NCBI GenBank assembly: GCA_050954595.1
Contig: JBPBQE010000292.1
Location: 1-48,535 of the forward strand
Direction of reading: 5' to 3'
DNA from: JAVVHH01 sp050954595
GTDB taxonomy: Bacteria; Pseudomonadota; Alphaproteobacteria; Acetobacterales; Acetobacteraceae
Length of the DNA stretch: 48,535 bases
This document shows positions 40,265 to 48,535 of the stretch, piece after piece. The translations under genes were made by a program, and so were the position numbers. The notes below the pieces were generated by a model. The model worked only from the letters and a program-made list of their open reading frames with translations. It searched no databases and was not told the origin of the DNA. Numbering within the stretch: position 1 is the first letter of the stretch; the number at the start of each line of letters is the position of its first letter.

Positions 40265-43200
40265 GTGTTCGAGGGAATGGTCTTGGAAGGTAGTGACTAC
40301 CGCGACGGCGAGACCACCGGCTCTTCCGCATTATCACCGATCGCCATCGTCGGTGCCGCGTGCCGCCTTCCGGGCGCGCCCAATCTCGCTGCCCTGCAGG
40401 AATTGTTGCGCAACGGCCGCGATGCCGTCACCGAAATCCCGGACGAGCGCTGGGCCAAACCGCTCTACTTCCATCCATATCCGGGCCAGCGCGGCCGGTC
40501 CTACACGTTCGCCGCGGGCGTGGTGGACAATATTTACGGCTTCGATGCCGGCTTCTTCGGCATCTCGCCGCGCGAAGCGGCGCAGATGGACCCGCAGCAG
40601 CGGCTCTGCCTAGAACTCGCCTTCGAGGCGTTCGAGGATGCCGGCCTCGACAGCCGCAGCCTGGCCGGACAAGCCGTCGGCGTCTATGTCGGCGGGTCCT
40701 CGTGGGACTACCAGTCGCTGCACAACGGCGATGTCGCGTCGGCCGACGCTTATTCCATGACCGGAGCGACGCTGTGTTCGCTGTCGAATCGCGTGTCGTA
40801 CGCTTTCGACCTGCGCGGCCCCAGCTTCACCGTAGATACCGCGTGTTCCTCGTCGCTGGTCGCGCTGCATCTTGCCTGCGAGGCGCTGCGGCAGGGGCAG
40901 GTCCAGGCGGCGTTGGTGGGCGGCGTCAACCTGTTGCTGGCGCCGCAGCCGTTTGTCGGCTTCAGCCGCGCTTCCATGTTGTCGCCGCAAGGGCGCTGCC
41001 ACGCGTTCGACGCTCGCGCCAACGGCTATGTCCGTGCCGAGGGCGGCGGCTTCGTATTGTTGATGCGGCAGGACGATGCCGCGGCTGCCGGTTATCGCGC
41101 GCGCGCATTGATCCGCGGGACCGGCACTAATTCGGACGGCCGCACCACCGGGTTCTCGCAGCCGAACCGGGTTGCGCAGGCCGACATGCTGCGCGGCATC
41201 TACGACCGCTTCGACATAGACCCTGACGAACTGACCTACATCGAGGCGCACGGCACCGGCACGCCGGTCGGCGACCCGATCGAGGCCGCGGCGCTCGGCG
41301 AAGTGCTCGGCACCCGCCGGCGCGAGTCGCTGCCGATGGGGTCAGTAAAGACCAATCTCGGCCATCTCGAGGCTGCCAGCGGCATGGCCGGCTTGATGAA
41401 GGCGCTGCTGATCATCGATAACCGCCAGCTGCCGCGCTCGCTCCATTGCGAGACCCCCAACCCGGCGATCCCGTTCGACGAGCTGAACCTGCGGCTGCTG
41501 CCGCAGGGCGAGGCGGTCGGCGGTAGCGGGCCGATCACCATCGGCGTCAACTCCTTCGGCTTCGGCGGCACCAACGCCCACGCCGTGCTCTCCAGCGCGC
41601 CGTCTCTCCCGACGCCCCAGGCCGAAACCGCACAGCCGCCGATGCTGTTGCTTTCCGCTCGGTCCGCGACCGCGTTGAGCGAGCAGGCGTCGCGATGGAG
41701 CGACGAGATCGTGGCGCGGGGCGACGCCGGGCTGCCCGAGCTTCTGGCCGGCGCTGCCCGTTTCCGGGAGCAGCACGCCCATCGCCTCGCCGTCGTCGCG
41801 TCGGATGCCGAAGGCTATCGGCGGGGACTGTCCGATTTCGTTGCCGGGCGCGAGCGCAACACCGTTGTGCGCGGCGAGGCCGTCGGCACCGACCAGGTCG
41901 CCTTCGTTTATTCCGGCAACGGCAGCCAATGGGCCGGCATGGCCGCCAACGCCATGGAGCACAGTCCGGCGTTCCGCGCCCATCTCGGCGACGCCAGCGA
42001 TGCGCTGCAGCCGCTGCTCGGCTGGTCGGTCCTCGAGCGCCTGAGCGGAACGCCCGACGCCGAACGTTTGCGCCTGACCGAGGAAGCGCAGCCGCAACTA
42101 TTTGCCATCCAATACGCCACGACCTGCGTCCTCCGGCAGCTCGGCGTCACCGCCAGCGCGCATCTGGGGCATAGCGTCGGCGAGATCGCCGCGGCTTGGG
42201 CCGCCGGCGCGCTCTCGCTGGACGACGCTGCCCGCGTCGTGGCGGCGCGCAGCCGACACCAGGGCGGCATGGCGGGCGAAGGCGGCATGGCCGTGCTGGT
42301 CGCGACGCCGGAGGAGGTTCGGGAAGGCATCGCCGCGATCGGCGCGCTGGGTCTGGCGGTGGCCGCGATCAACACGGAGCGCTCGCTGACCGTTGCCGGG
42401 CCGGTCGGCGAGCTGCAGGCGTTGAAGGACTACGCCGCAGCCCATCGCTGGACGTTCGAGTTGCTTGATCTGCCCTACGCCTTCCACTCGCCGTTGATGG
42501 AATCGATCCGCGCCCCGTTGCTGGCCGACCTGGCCGGACTGGTTGCGCGACCGACGCAGTCGAGCTTCATCTCCACCGTGACGGCCAGCGTGTTGCCCGG
42601 GCAGCGGCTCGGGGCCGACTACTGGTGGCGCAACGTGCGCGAGCCGGTGAACTTCGCCGGCGGCGTCGAGCGCTTGCTGGAGACTGGCACCCGCATCTTT
42701 GTCGAGGTCGGGCCGCAGCCGATCCTGCAAGGCTATCTCAACAAGCTCGTGGCGACCGAGGGCGTGCGCGGCCGCGTGCTGCCGAGCCTGGTGCGCCGTC
42801 CGATGCCGGTCGACCCGTTGCTGGTCTGCGCCGCGCGCTGCCACGTCGCCGGGCACTCGATCGCCGAAATGGTGGGCGGCACCGGCCACAGGGCCGCGTT
42901 GGACGGCTTGCCGCGATATGTGTGGCAGCGCGAGACGCTGCGAGTCGAACGTACGTCGGAAGCGACCGATCAGCTGAACCCGGCGCGCCAGCATGCACTG
43001 CTCGGTTTCCAGGCCAGTGACGAAGGCCGCGAGTGGACCTCCGACCTCAGCGTAGCGCGCTTGCCCTGGCTCGAGGATCACACCGTCAGCCGCACGCCGG
43101 TGCTGCCGGCGGCGGCGTTCATCGAGGTTGCGCTGGCCGCTGCCCAGACAGTCGCCAGCCCCGGTGCGACGCTGGAATTGCGCGATCTGGACATCGGCAG

Positions 43201-46200
43201 CCCGCTCGTGCTGCCGCCTGGCGCCACGCAGACGCTGCGCTCCTCGCTCGGGGCGGACGGCAAGCTGACGCTGGCCTCGCGGCAGCGCCTGGCTGATGCC
43301 AGTTGGGCGACGCATGCGCGCTGCCGGATTTCGACCGCCGGCAGCGACGCGCCGTTGCCCTGGTCGGGGACGACGCACACCACCGTTCAGCGCACCATTG
43401 ACGCAACGGAACTCTACGCCCTGACGGATCGGCTCGGCCTGCATTACGGGCCAGCCTTCCGGACGGTGATTTCGGTCGATTTGCTGGGGCCGCGCGATGC
43501 CGCCGTGCATCTCCGCGAAACCACCGCCGCCACACCGAATCAGATCATCCATCCATCCCTGCTGGATGGCGCGTTCCAGGGCCTCGTCGGCCTTGCTGCG
43601 AGCCTGCTGCGTCTTCATGAGGAGGCCGGCGGCGTGTTGCCGTGGCGCTTCGAGCGCGTGCGCAGCTTCCGCCCCGGCACCGCGAGCGGGGCCAAGCTGC
43701 ACGTTCGCCATGTCGGTCCGCGCGCGATCTGCGCCGACGTGCTGGTCCACGATGCCGCTGGGGAGGCGCTGCTCGAGCTGAACGGTTGCTGGTTCGTCCG
43801 CACCAACGCCGCGCCGGTCCGCAGCCCGGCGGCGCACTGCCTCCACGAGATCTCTGTTGCCGCACCAATCGACGGAGTTGCCGTCCCCACGCCGCAGACA
43901 TTCGAGGAAGCGGCGCCCAGGCTCGCCGACATCTACATCTCCGCCGCGATTCAGGAAGCGGTGCTGGCCCATGGCGGCGGGGTACCGGCCCACCACGCCG
44001 ATGCGATGGCGTGGCTGAACGAGGACGGCCTGCTCGACGGCACGACCGTGCAGTCCGAACTCGGTGGCATCCGCGCCGACGATCTGCTGGGCGCCATCGC
44101 CTTCGAGACCCCGACCGCAGTAGCCGATGCCGCGTTGCTGTCGCTCGCGGCGGAACGATTCCGGGCCGGCCTCGCCGGTGCACCGGCGAGCGGCACGTTG
44201 CCGCCGGCGCTGCTCGACCAGATGCTGACGGCGTCCCCGACCGCGGCGGCGGGCCTGGATGCGATACGCGCGGCCACCCTCGCCGCCGTGGCGGGACGAC
44301 CCGGCCTGCGCATCCTGGAAATCGGCGCTGGACGCGGCACGCTCGCGACCGATCTGCTGCCCGCGCTCGGTGATGCTGCGCCGGCCGATTACTGCGTGCT
44401 CGCCGGTGCCGACGAGCTGCCAGTGCTGCGCGAGACGATGGTGCATCTACCAACCGCACGCACCGTCGCTCGACCGACTACCGACAACGCGTTGGCCGGT
44501 CCGTTCGACTTGATCGTCGGCATCAACGCCCTGACGCTGATGGCGCCGGGCGAGCGCGAGGCGCTGCTGACGGCGTTGCCGGATCTGCTCTGTCCGGGCG
44601 GCACGCTGCTGCTGCTGGAGCCGCAGCCGAACCGTGTGTGGCAGTTCCTGCCGGTACCGGACGCGGCGGCGCAGCCGGCACAGTTGCGGGTCGCTGCGGA
44701 TTGGGTGATCGCCCTCGCCTCGGCCGGGCTTGCTACGCCGGCCGCGACGGTCGTTCACGGATTGCATTGGGGCTTCGCGCTGCTGACCGGCCGCGGTTCC
44801 CCGCCCGCCGCGCCGCGCCATGCCGGACCCGGTCGTCTCCTGCTGCTGGCCGCGCCCGGCGACGCCGCAGCTGACGCTCTCGCAGCGCGGCTCGACACGC
44901 GGCGGGTGGAACTGACCGACGCCGTCGATCTGACCGGGCTTTCCGGCCTGGTGGTGATGCCGCCGCCGATGCTGGCGGAAAGCGACGCGCCAGCTTGGTT
45001 GGCCGGGCTGGTGCAAGTGGCGCTGGCGGCTGCGGGTCCCGCATTGCCGTTATGGCTGGTGCTGCACGGCGAGCATGACGGCACCGGGCCGATTAACCCC
45101 GGCGCCGCTTCGCTCGCCGCCGCCTGTCGCGTCGTGGCCAACGAAGCACCGACCGTCACCTGCCGCACGCTGAACGTTGCCGACGACGTGTCCCTGGACG
45201 AAGCCGCCGCGCTGGTCGCGGCGGAGATCGTCTCCCCGAGCAGGGAGACCAACATCGTCATCGGTGGGCCCGGCCGTCGCGTGAGCCGCTTCCGGCCCGG
45301 CCTGCCAGTATCCGGCGTCGATGGTCACGACCCGGCCCGCCGTCTCGTCGTTAGCCGGCCCGGCCGCCTCGACAGCCTGCAGTTCGAGAGCTTCACGCCG
45401 GCCGAGCCCGGCCCGGGCCAAGTTGTGCTCGAGGTGCGCGCGGCCGGGTTGAACTTCCGTGACGTGATGTGGGCCATGGGTCTGCTGCCCGACGAGGCGT
45501 TGCTGCACGGCTTTGCCGGCCCCGGTCTCGGCTTCGAATGCGCCGGCATCGTCATCGCGGTCGGCCCTGGAGTTCACGACTTCCAGCCCGGCGACCGCGT
45601 CATGGCCGTCGCATCGACCTGCCTGGCGACGCACGCCGTCACCGCTGCCTTCGCGACGCTGAAGATGCCCGACGACATGAGCTTCGCCGATGGCGCGACC
45701 ATTCCCGTCGCCTACCTGACCGTGGCCTACGCACTCGGCACGCTCGGGCAGCTCAGGGCCGGCGAGCGCGTGCTGATCCACGGTGGTGCCGGAGCGGTGG
45801 GGCTGGCCGCGATCCAGTATGCCCGCAACCGCGGCGCGGTGGTCTTCGCGACCGCCGGGTCGGACGCGAAGCGGGCGTTGTTGCGGAGCCTCGGCGTCGA
45901 TCATGTGCTCGACAGCCGGTCGCTCAGCTTTGCCGACGACGTGCTCGCCGCGACCGAGCAGGAAGGCGTGGACCTGGTGCTGAATTCGCTCGACGGCGAG
46001 GCGATGGAGCGCAGCCTGGGCTTGCTCAAGCCGTTCGGTCGCTTCCTGGAGCTGGGCAAGCGCGACGTGTACGGCAACACGTCGATCGGCTTGCGCCCGA
46101 TGCGGCACAACATTTCCTACCACGTCATCGACGTCGATCAGCTGGCGGCCAAGCGCCCGGCGGTGGCGCGCGAGGTGTTGGACGAGGTGGCGGCGCTGCT

Positions 46201-47524
46201 GGCCGATGGCCGCGTGCGCCCCCTCCCCCGCCGCGAGATGCCCTTGGCGCAGGCGGCCGAGGCGTTCCGCCTGATGCAGGCCGCCGGTCATATCGGCAAG
46301 CTGGTGCTGGTTCCGGGCGACGCTCCCCTGCCGGTGGCGCAGCCTCCCGCCACCTTCGTCGCCCGTGCCGATGCGAGCTACGTCGTGATCGGCGGGCTCG
46401 GCGGTTTCGGGCTGGAGACGGCACGTTGGCTAGCCCGTCACGGGGTGCGGCGGCTGGCCTTGCTCGGGCGCCGCGGTGCGGGCACGCCCGGCGCGGCGGA
46501 CGCGATCGCCGCGCTGCAGTCCGACGGTGTCGATGCTCGCGCATATGGCTGCGACGCCGCCGATGCCGAGGCGCTTGACGCGGCATTGGCGGCGGTCCGG
46601 CAGGAGTTGGGGCCGATCGCTGGCATCGTCCACGCTGCGATGCATCTCGAGGACGGGCTCATTGCCTCCCTCGACCACGCGAAGTTCGAGCGGTCGCTCC
46701 GGGCCAAGTGGCGCGCCGCCGAACTGCTCGACTGCATGACCCGCGACGATCCGCTCGAACTGTTCCTGCTATTCTCGTCGGTGACGACGGTGCTGGGTAA
46801 TCCGGGGCAGGCCAACTACGTCGCCGCTAACGCCGCGCTGGAGGCGATCGCGCGGCGGCGGCACCGGGCCGGGTTGCCGGCCCTGGCCGTGGGCTGGGGC
46901 CCGATCGCCGACGCCGGCATCCTGACTCGGCAGGCCGGCGTCGCGGAAGAACTAGAGCGCCGCATGGGCGCCGCACCGATGACCGCGGTTGAAGCGCTGG
47001 ACGGCCTGCCGCGCATGCTGCAATCGGGCCTGCCGGTCGTGACCTACGCCCCGATGGACTGGAACGGCGCCAAGCAACTGCTCACGGCGTTGCAGGCGCC
47101 CGCCTATGCCTGGCTGGCGCAGCATCGCGAGAACGCGGCACCCGCCGTTGACATCCGCGCCATGCTGACCGGGCACGACGACGCGGAAGCCGAAAGCCTC
47201 ATCCTCGGCCTGCTGATTGAGGAGATGGCCTCCGTCATGCGTCTGCCCGCCGAGCGGGTCGACCCGGCGCGTCCGCTCGCCGAGGTCGGCATGGACAGCC
47301 TCATGGCGGTCGAACTTCGCCTCGGGATGGAGGCGCGGTTCGGCATGTCGCTGCCGCTGTTCGCGCTGTCGGACACGACAACGCCGCAGAGCCTGGCCGG
47401 CGTGCTCGCACGCTCCGTCCGCGGCGATCGGCAGGAGGCACCGGCCGCCACAGTGCTCGAGGACGTGCTTCGCCGTCACGATGCCGACCAGGTTGACACG
47501 GTCCAATTGAAAGTCGCGGAATGA
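40265..47524 (+). CDS. Type I polyketide/fatty acid synthase KS-AT-DH-MT-ER-KR-ACP (RkpA-like)
   Basis: A 2419-residue modular synthase. KS: DTACSSS with C194, H329 in EAHGTGT, H367 in KTNLGH. AT: GHSVGE with S637, and YAFH at 738-741, not diagnostic for malonyl versus methylmalonyl. DH: H939 (LEDHTVSRTPVLP) and D1101 (HPSLLDGAF). Methyltransferase-like domain: SAM motif LEIGAGRG (1351-1358). ER: HGGAGAVGLAA around 1839. KR: GGLGGFG (2043) and Y2185 (NPGQANYVAAN). ACP: S2345 (GMDSLMAV). The complete reducing loop and single module suggest iterative synthesis of a saturated, possibly methyl-branched chain. No thioesterase follows the ACP; the coupled oxoamine synthase probably releases the chain. 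Start GTG 40265 is preferred over ATG 40277. Size and context match rhizobial RkpA. Confidence 0.93.
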   Translation: MFEGMVLEGSDYRDGETTGSSALSPIAIVGAACRLPGAPNLAALQELLRNGRDAVTEIPDERWAKPLYFHPYPGQRGRSYTFAAGVVDNIYGFDAGFFGISPREAAQMDPQQRLCLELAFEAFEDAGLDSRSLAGQAVGVYVGGSSWDYQSLHNGDVASADAYSMTGATLCSLSNRVSYAFDLRGPSFTVDTACSSSLVALHLACEALRQGQVQAALVGGVNLLLAPQPFVGFSRASMLSPQGRCHAFDARANGYVRAEGGGFVLLMRQDDAAAAGYRARALIRGTGTNSDGRTTGFSQPNRVAQADMLRGIYDRFDIDPDELTYIEAHGTGTPVGDPIEAAALGEVLGTRRRESLPMGSVKTNLGHLEAASGMAGLMKALLIIDNRQLPRSLHCETPNPAIPFDELNLRLLPQGEAVGGSGPITIGVNSFGFGGTNAHAVLSSAPSLPTPQAETAQPPMLLLSARSATALSEQASRWSDEIVARGDAGLPELLAGAARFREQHAHRLAVVASDAEGYRRGLSDFVAGRERNTVVRGEAVGTDQVAFVYSGNGSQWAGMAANAMEHSPAFRAHLGDASDALQPLLGWSVLERLSGTPDAERLRLTEEAQPQLFAIQYATTCVLRQLGVTASAHLGHSVGEIAAAWAAGALSLDDAARVVAARSRHQGGMAGEGGMAVLVATPEEVREGIAAIGALGLAVAAINTERSLTVAGPVGELQALKDYAAAHRWTFELLDLPYAFHSPLMESIRAPLLADLAGLVARPTQSSFISTVTASVLPGQRLGADYWWRNVREPVNFAGGVERLLETGTRIFVEVGPQPILQGYLNKLVATEGVRGRVLPSLVRRPMPVDPLLVCAARCHVAGHSIAEMVGGTGHRAALDGLPRYVWQRETLRVERTSEATDQLNPARQHALLGFQASDEGREWTSDLSVARLPWLEDHTVSRTPVLPAAAFIEVALAAAQTVASPGATLELRDLDIGSPLVLPPGATQTLRSSLGADGKLTLASRQRLADASWATHARCRISTAGSDAPLPWSGTTHTTVQRTIDATELYALTDRLGLHYGPAFRTVISVDLLGPRDAAVHLRETTAATPNQIIHPSLLDGAFQGLVGLAASLLRLHEEAGGVLPWRFERVRSFRPGTASGAKLHVRHVGPRAICADVLVHDAAGEALLELNGCWFVRTNAAPVRSPAAHCLHEISVAAPIDGVAVPTPQTFEEAAPRLADIYISAAIQEAVLAHGGGVPAHHADAMAWLNEDGLLDGTTVQSELGGIRADDLLGAIAFETPTAVADAALLSLAAERFRAGLAGAPASGTLPPALLDQMLTASPTAAAGLDAIRAATLAAVAGRPGLRILEIGAGRGTLATDLLPALGDAAPADYCVLAGADELPVLRETMVHLPTARTVARPTTDNALAGPFDLIVGINALTLMAPGEREALLTALPDLLCPGGTLLLLEPQPNRVWQFLPVPDAAAQPAQLRVAADWVIALASAGLATPAATVVHGLHWGFALLTGRGSPPAAPRHAGPGRLLLLAAPGDAAADALAARLDTRRVELTDAVDLTGLSGLVVMPPPMLAESDAPAWLAGLVQVALAAAGPALPLWLVLHGEHDGTGPINPGAASLAAACRVVANEAPTVTCRTLNVADDVSLDEAAALVAAEIVSPSRETNIVIGGPGRRVSRFRPGLPVSGVDGHDPARRLVVSRPGRLDSLQFESFTPAEPGPGQVVLEVRAAGLNFRDVMWAMGLLPDEALLHGFAGPGLGFECAGIVIAVGPGVHDFQPGDRVMAVASTCLATHAVTAAFATLKMPDDMSFADGATIPVAYLTVAYALGTLGQLRAGERVLIHGGAGAVGLAAIQYARNRGAVVFATAGSDAKRALLRSLGVDHVLDSRSLSFADDVLAATEQEGVDLVLNSLDGEAMERSLGLLKPFGRFLELGKRDVYGNTSIGLRPMRHNISYHVIDVDQLAAKRPAVAREVLDEVAALLADGRVRPLPRREMPLAQAAEAFRLMQAAGHIGKLVLVPGDAPLPVAQPPATFVARADASYVVIGGLGGFGLETARWLARHGVRRLALLGRRGAGTPGAADAIAALQSDGVDARAYGCDAADAEALDAALAAVRQELGPIAGIVHAAMHLEDGLIASLDHAKFERSLRAKWRAAELLDCMTRDDPLELFLLFSSVTTVLGNPGQANYVAANAALEAIARRRHRAGLPALAVGWGPIADAGILTRQAGVAEELERRMGAAPMTAVEALDGLPRMLQSGLPVVTYAPMDWNGAKQLLTALQAPAYAWLAQHRENAAPAVDIRAMLTGHDDAEAESLILGLLIEEMASVMRLPAERVDPARPLAEVGMDSLMAVELRLGMEARFGMSLPLFALSDTTTPQSLAGVLARSVRGDRQEAPAATVLEDVLRRHDADQVDTVQLKVAE

Positions 47525-48535
47525 GCGAAAAGAGTCCCGTTTACGGCTTGTCTACCTCCGTGCGCGACGCGCTGGCGCAGCGCCTGTCGCTTCGGCGCGC
47601 CGAGCCTGCCGCACCGGCCCCGCGGCAGTTCAAGGCCGCCGCCCTCGGCGACCCGGCGATGCGCAAGGAAATGGCAACGGTGCGACAGGTCGCATCGTTG
47701 CTGAAGATGTCGGACCCCTACTGCCGGGTACATGACGGCGTGCCGGCCCGGTCGGTCCGCATCGGCGAGCGTCGCCTCGACAGCTTCACCTCCTACAATT
47801 ACCTCGGGTTGAACGGCGACCCTCGGGTCAGCGCTGCAGCCAAGACGGCGATCGACGACCAGGGCACCTCCGTCTCGGCCAGCCGCATCGTCTCCGGCGA
47901 GCGCGCGCTGCATCGGCAATTGGAAGCGGACCTCGCCGACCTGCACGGTGCCGAGGCCTGCATGTGCCTGGTCAGCGGTCATGCGACCAACGTGTCGGTG
48001 ATCGGCGCGTTGATCGGGCCGAAAGATGCCTGCATCCACGACGCGCTGAGCCACAACAGCATCATCCAGGGCGCCATCATGTCAGGCGCGCGGCGGATAT
48101 CTTTCAAGCACAACGATCTGGATGATCTCGATCGGCACCTTGCGGCCATCCGCGGCGATGTCGACCGGGTGTTGATCATCGTCGAGGGTCATTACAGCAT
48201 GGATGGCGACGTGCCGGATCTGGCGCGCCTGCGGTCGATCGCGGATCGTTGGGGCGCGTCGCTGATGGTGGACGAGGCGCACTCGGTCGGCGTGCTGGGC
48301 GCGACCGGGTCAGGGATCGCCGAGCATTGCGGCCTGGACGGGAGCTACGCCGATCTGTGGATGGGCACGCTGAGCAAGACGCTGGCGGGGTGCGGCGGCT
48401 ACGTCGCGGGGCGGCACGAGTTGATCGACTATCTGCGCTTCGCGACGCCGGGTTACGTTTACTCGGTCGGGCTGCCGCCGCCCCTGACGGCCGCCGCGAT
48501 CGAGGCTCTGCGGATCATGCGGGCCGAACCGGAAC
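47521..48535 (+). CDS. Alpha-oxoamine synthase (AONS/serine palmitoyltransferase-like, RkpG-like), 3' end outside window
   Basis: A partial gene (338 codons present) whose ATG overlaps the PKS stop as ATGA. After an ~80-residue N-terminal extension the PLP-enzyme fold begins: SYNYLGLNGDPRV, GTSVSASRIVSGERALHRQLE, HDALSHNSIIQGA, MVDEAHSVGVLGATG and the PLP-binding lysine in TLSKTLAGCGGY (K286). All are hallmarks of alpha-oxoamine synthases, which condense an acyl thioester with Gly, Ala or Ser with loss of CO2. Coupling to a thioesterase-less PKS implies it takes the chain from the ACP to give a 2-amino-3-oxo lipid. The amino acid used cannot be told. The gene is incomplete at the right edge. 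Confidence 0.92.
   Translation, partial: MSEKSPVYGLSTSVRDALAQRLSLRRAEPAAPAPRQFKAAALGDPAMRKEMATVRQVASLLKMSDPYCRVHDGVPARSVRIGERRLDSFTSYNYLGLNGDPRVSAAAKTAIDDQGTSVSASRIVSGERALHRQLEADLADLHGAEACMCLVSGHATNVSVIGALIGPKDACIHDALSHNSIIQGAIMSGARRISFKHNDLDDLDRHLAAIRGDVDRVLIIVEGHYSMDGDVPDLARLRSIADRWGASLMVDEAHSVGVLGATGSGIAEHCGLDGSYADLWMGTLSKTLAGCGGYVAGRHELIDYLRFATPGYVYSVGLPPPLTAAAIEALRIMRAEPE

Noticed and set aside
42098..44446. 782-codon open frame antisense to the PKS
   Set aside because: No recognisable domain and composition typical of a GC shadow; the PKS DH and MT domains are clear on the plus strand.
1..48535. CRISPR array, tRNA/rRNA genes, IS elements, prophage or attachment sites
   Set aside because: No regularly spaced repeats, no transposase or integrase motifs and no structural RNA were seen on reading both strands; repeats found are dispersed palindromes only.

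Overview
The window is GC-rich, tightly packed DNA with short intergenic gaps and many 1- or 4-base gene overlaps. Gene content points to an alphaproteobacterium, plausibly Acetobacteraceae/Rhodospirillales or Rhizobiales: a complete kdpFABCDE operon, a PoxB-type pyruvate:quinone oxidoreductase, KpsC/KpsS capsule Kdo transferases next to an rkp-type polyketide synthase, and dispersed palindromic repeats. This is an inference from family content; no ribosomal RNA or other taxonomic marker is present.

Layout. (1) 1-9537, minus strand: a sensor-type membrane protein broken by an in-frame TAA, an MHS-family MFS symporter, and the full high-affinity K+ system kdpF-A-B-C-D-E. (2) 9638-10492, plus strand: purU, the only plus-strand gene in the first 40 kb. 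(3) 10489-31559, minus strand: 20 consecutive genes, 12 of whose junctions overlap, which look like one ~21 kb catabolic operon. Its first half encodes a three-subunit molybdenum hydroxylase, an enamidase, a MarR regulator, a branched-chain-type ABC importer (binding protein, fused LivH-LivM, LivG, LivF) and a 6-hydroxynicotinate-reductase-like Fe-S protein. Together these match the reductive (Eubacterium barkeri/Azorhizobium-type) nicotinate route to 2-formylglutarate. The second half carries UPF0280, DUF1185, a flavin monooxygenase, RidA, DUF1028, an SDR and a dipeptide-type ABC importer, which that pathway does not explain. A TTGACA-17-TAGCGT promoter with a 20-bp palindromic operator at 31573-31620 heads the operon; the MarR protein encoded inside it is the obvious candidate to bind there.

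(4) 31630-33351, minus strand: poxB. (5) 33407-40147, minus strand, and 40265-48535, plus strand: two divergent units that together resemble the rhizobial rkp-1 capsule region. Leftward are kpsC, kpsS, an SDR, an LTA-synthase/sulfatase-fold membrane enzyme and a GT4 glycosyltransferase. Rightward are a 2419-residue type I PKS (KS-AT-DH-MT-ER-KR-ACP, no thioesterase) translationally coupled to an alpha-oxoamine synthase that runs off the window.

How the genes may work together: the PKS would build an acyl chain, the oxoamine synthase would release it by condensation with an amino acid to give a sphingoid-like 3-oxo-2-amino lipid, the SDR would reduce the ketone, the LtaS-like enzyme could add a phospho head group, and KpsS/KpsC would build the Kdo linker of a capsule on it. 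That assembly line is inference; the individual family calls are well supported.

Two families of palindromic repeats lie inside operons. One family (5651-5740, 28298-28392) separates genes that would otherwise be tightly packed. The other (11273-11352, 20167-20284) is partly translated, forming an ABC linker peptide and a reductase C-terminus. No tRNA, rRNA, CRISPR array, IS element or phage gene was seen, and no gene-free stretch exceeds 300 bases.
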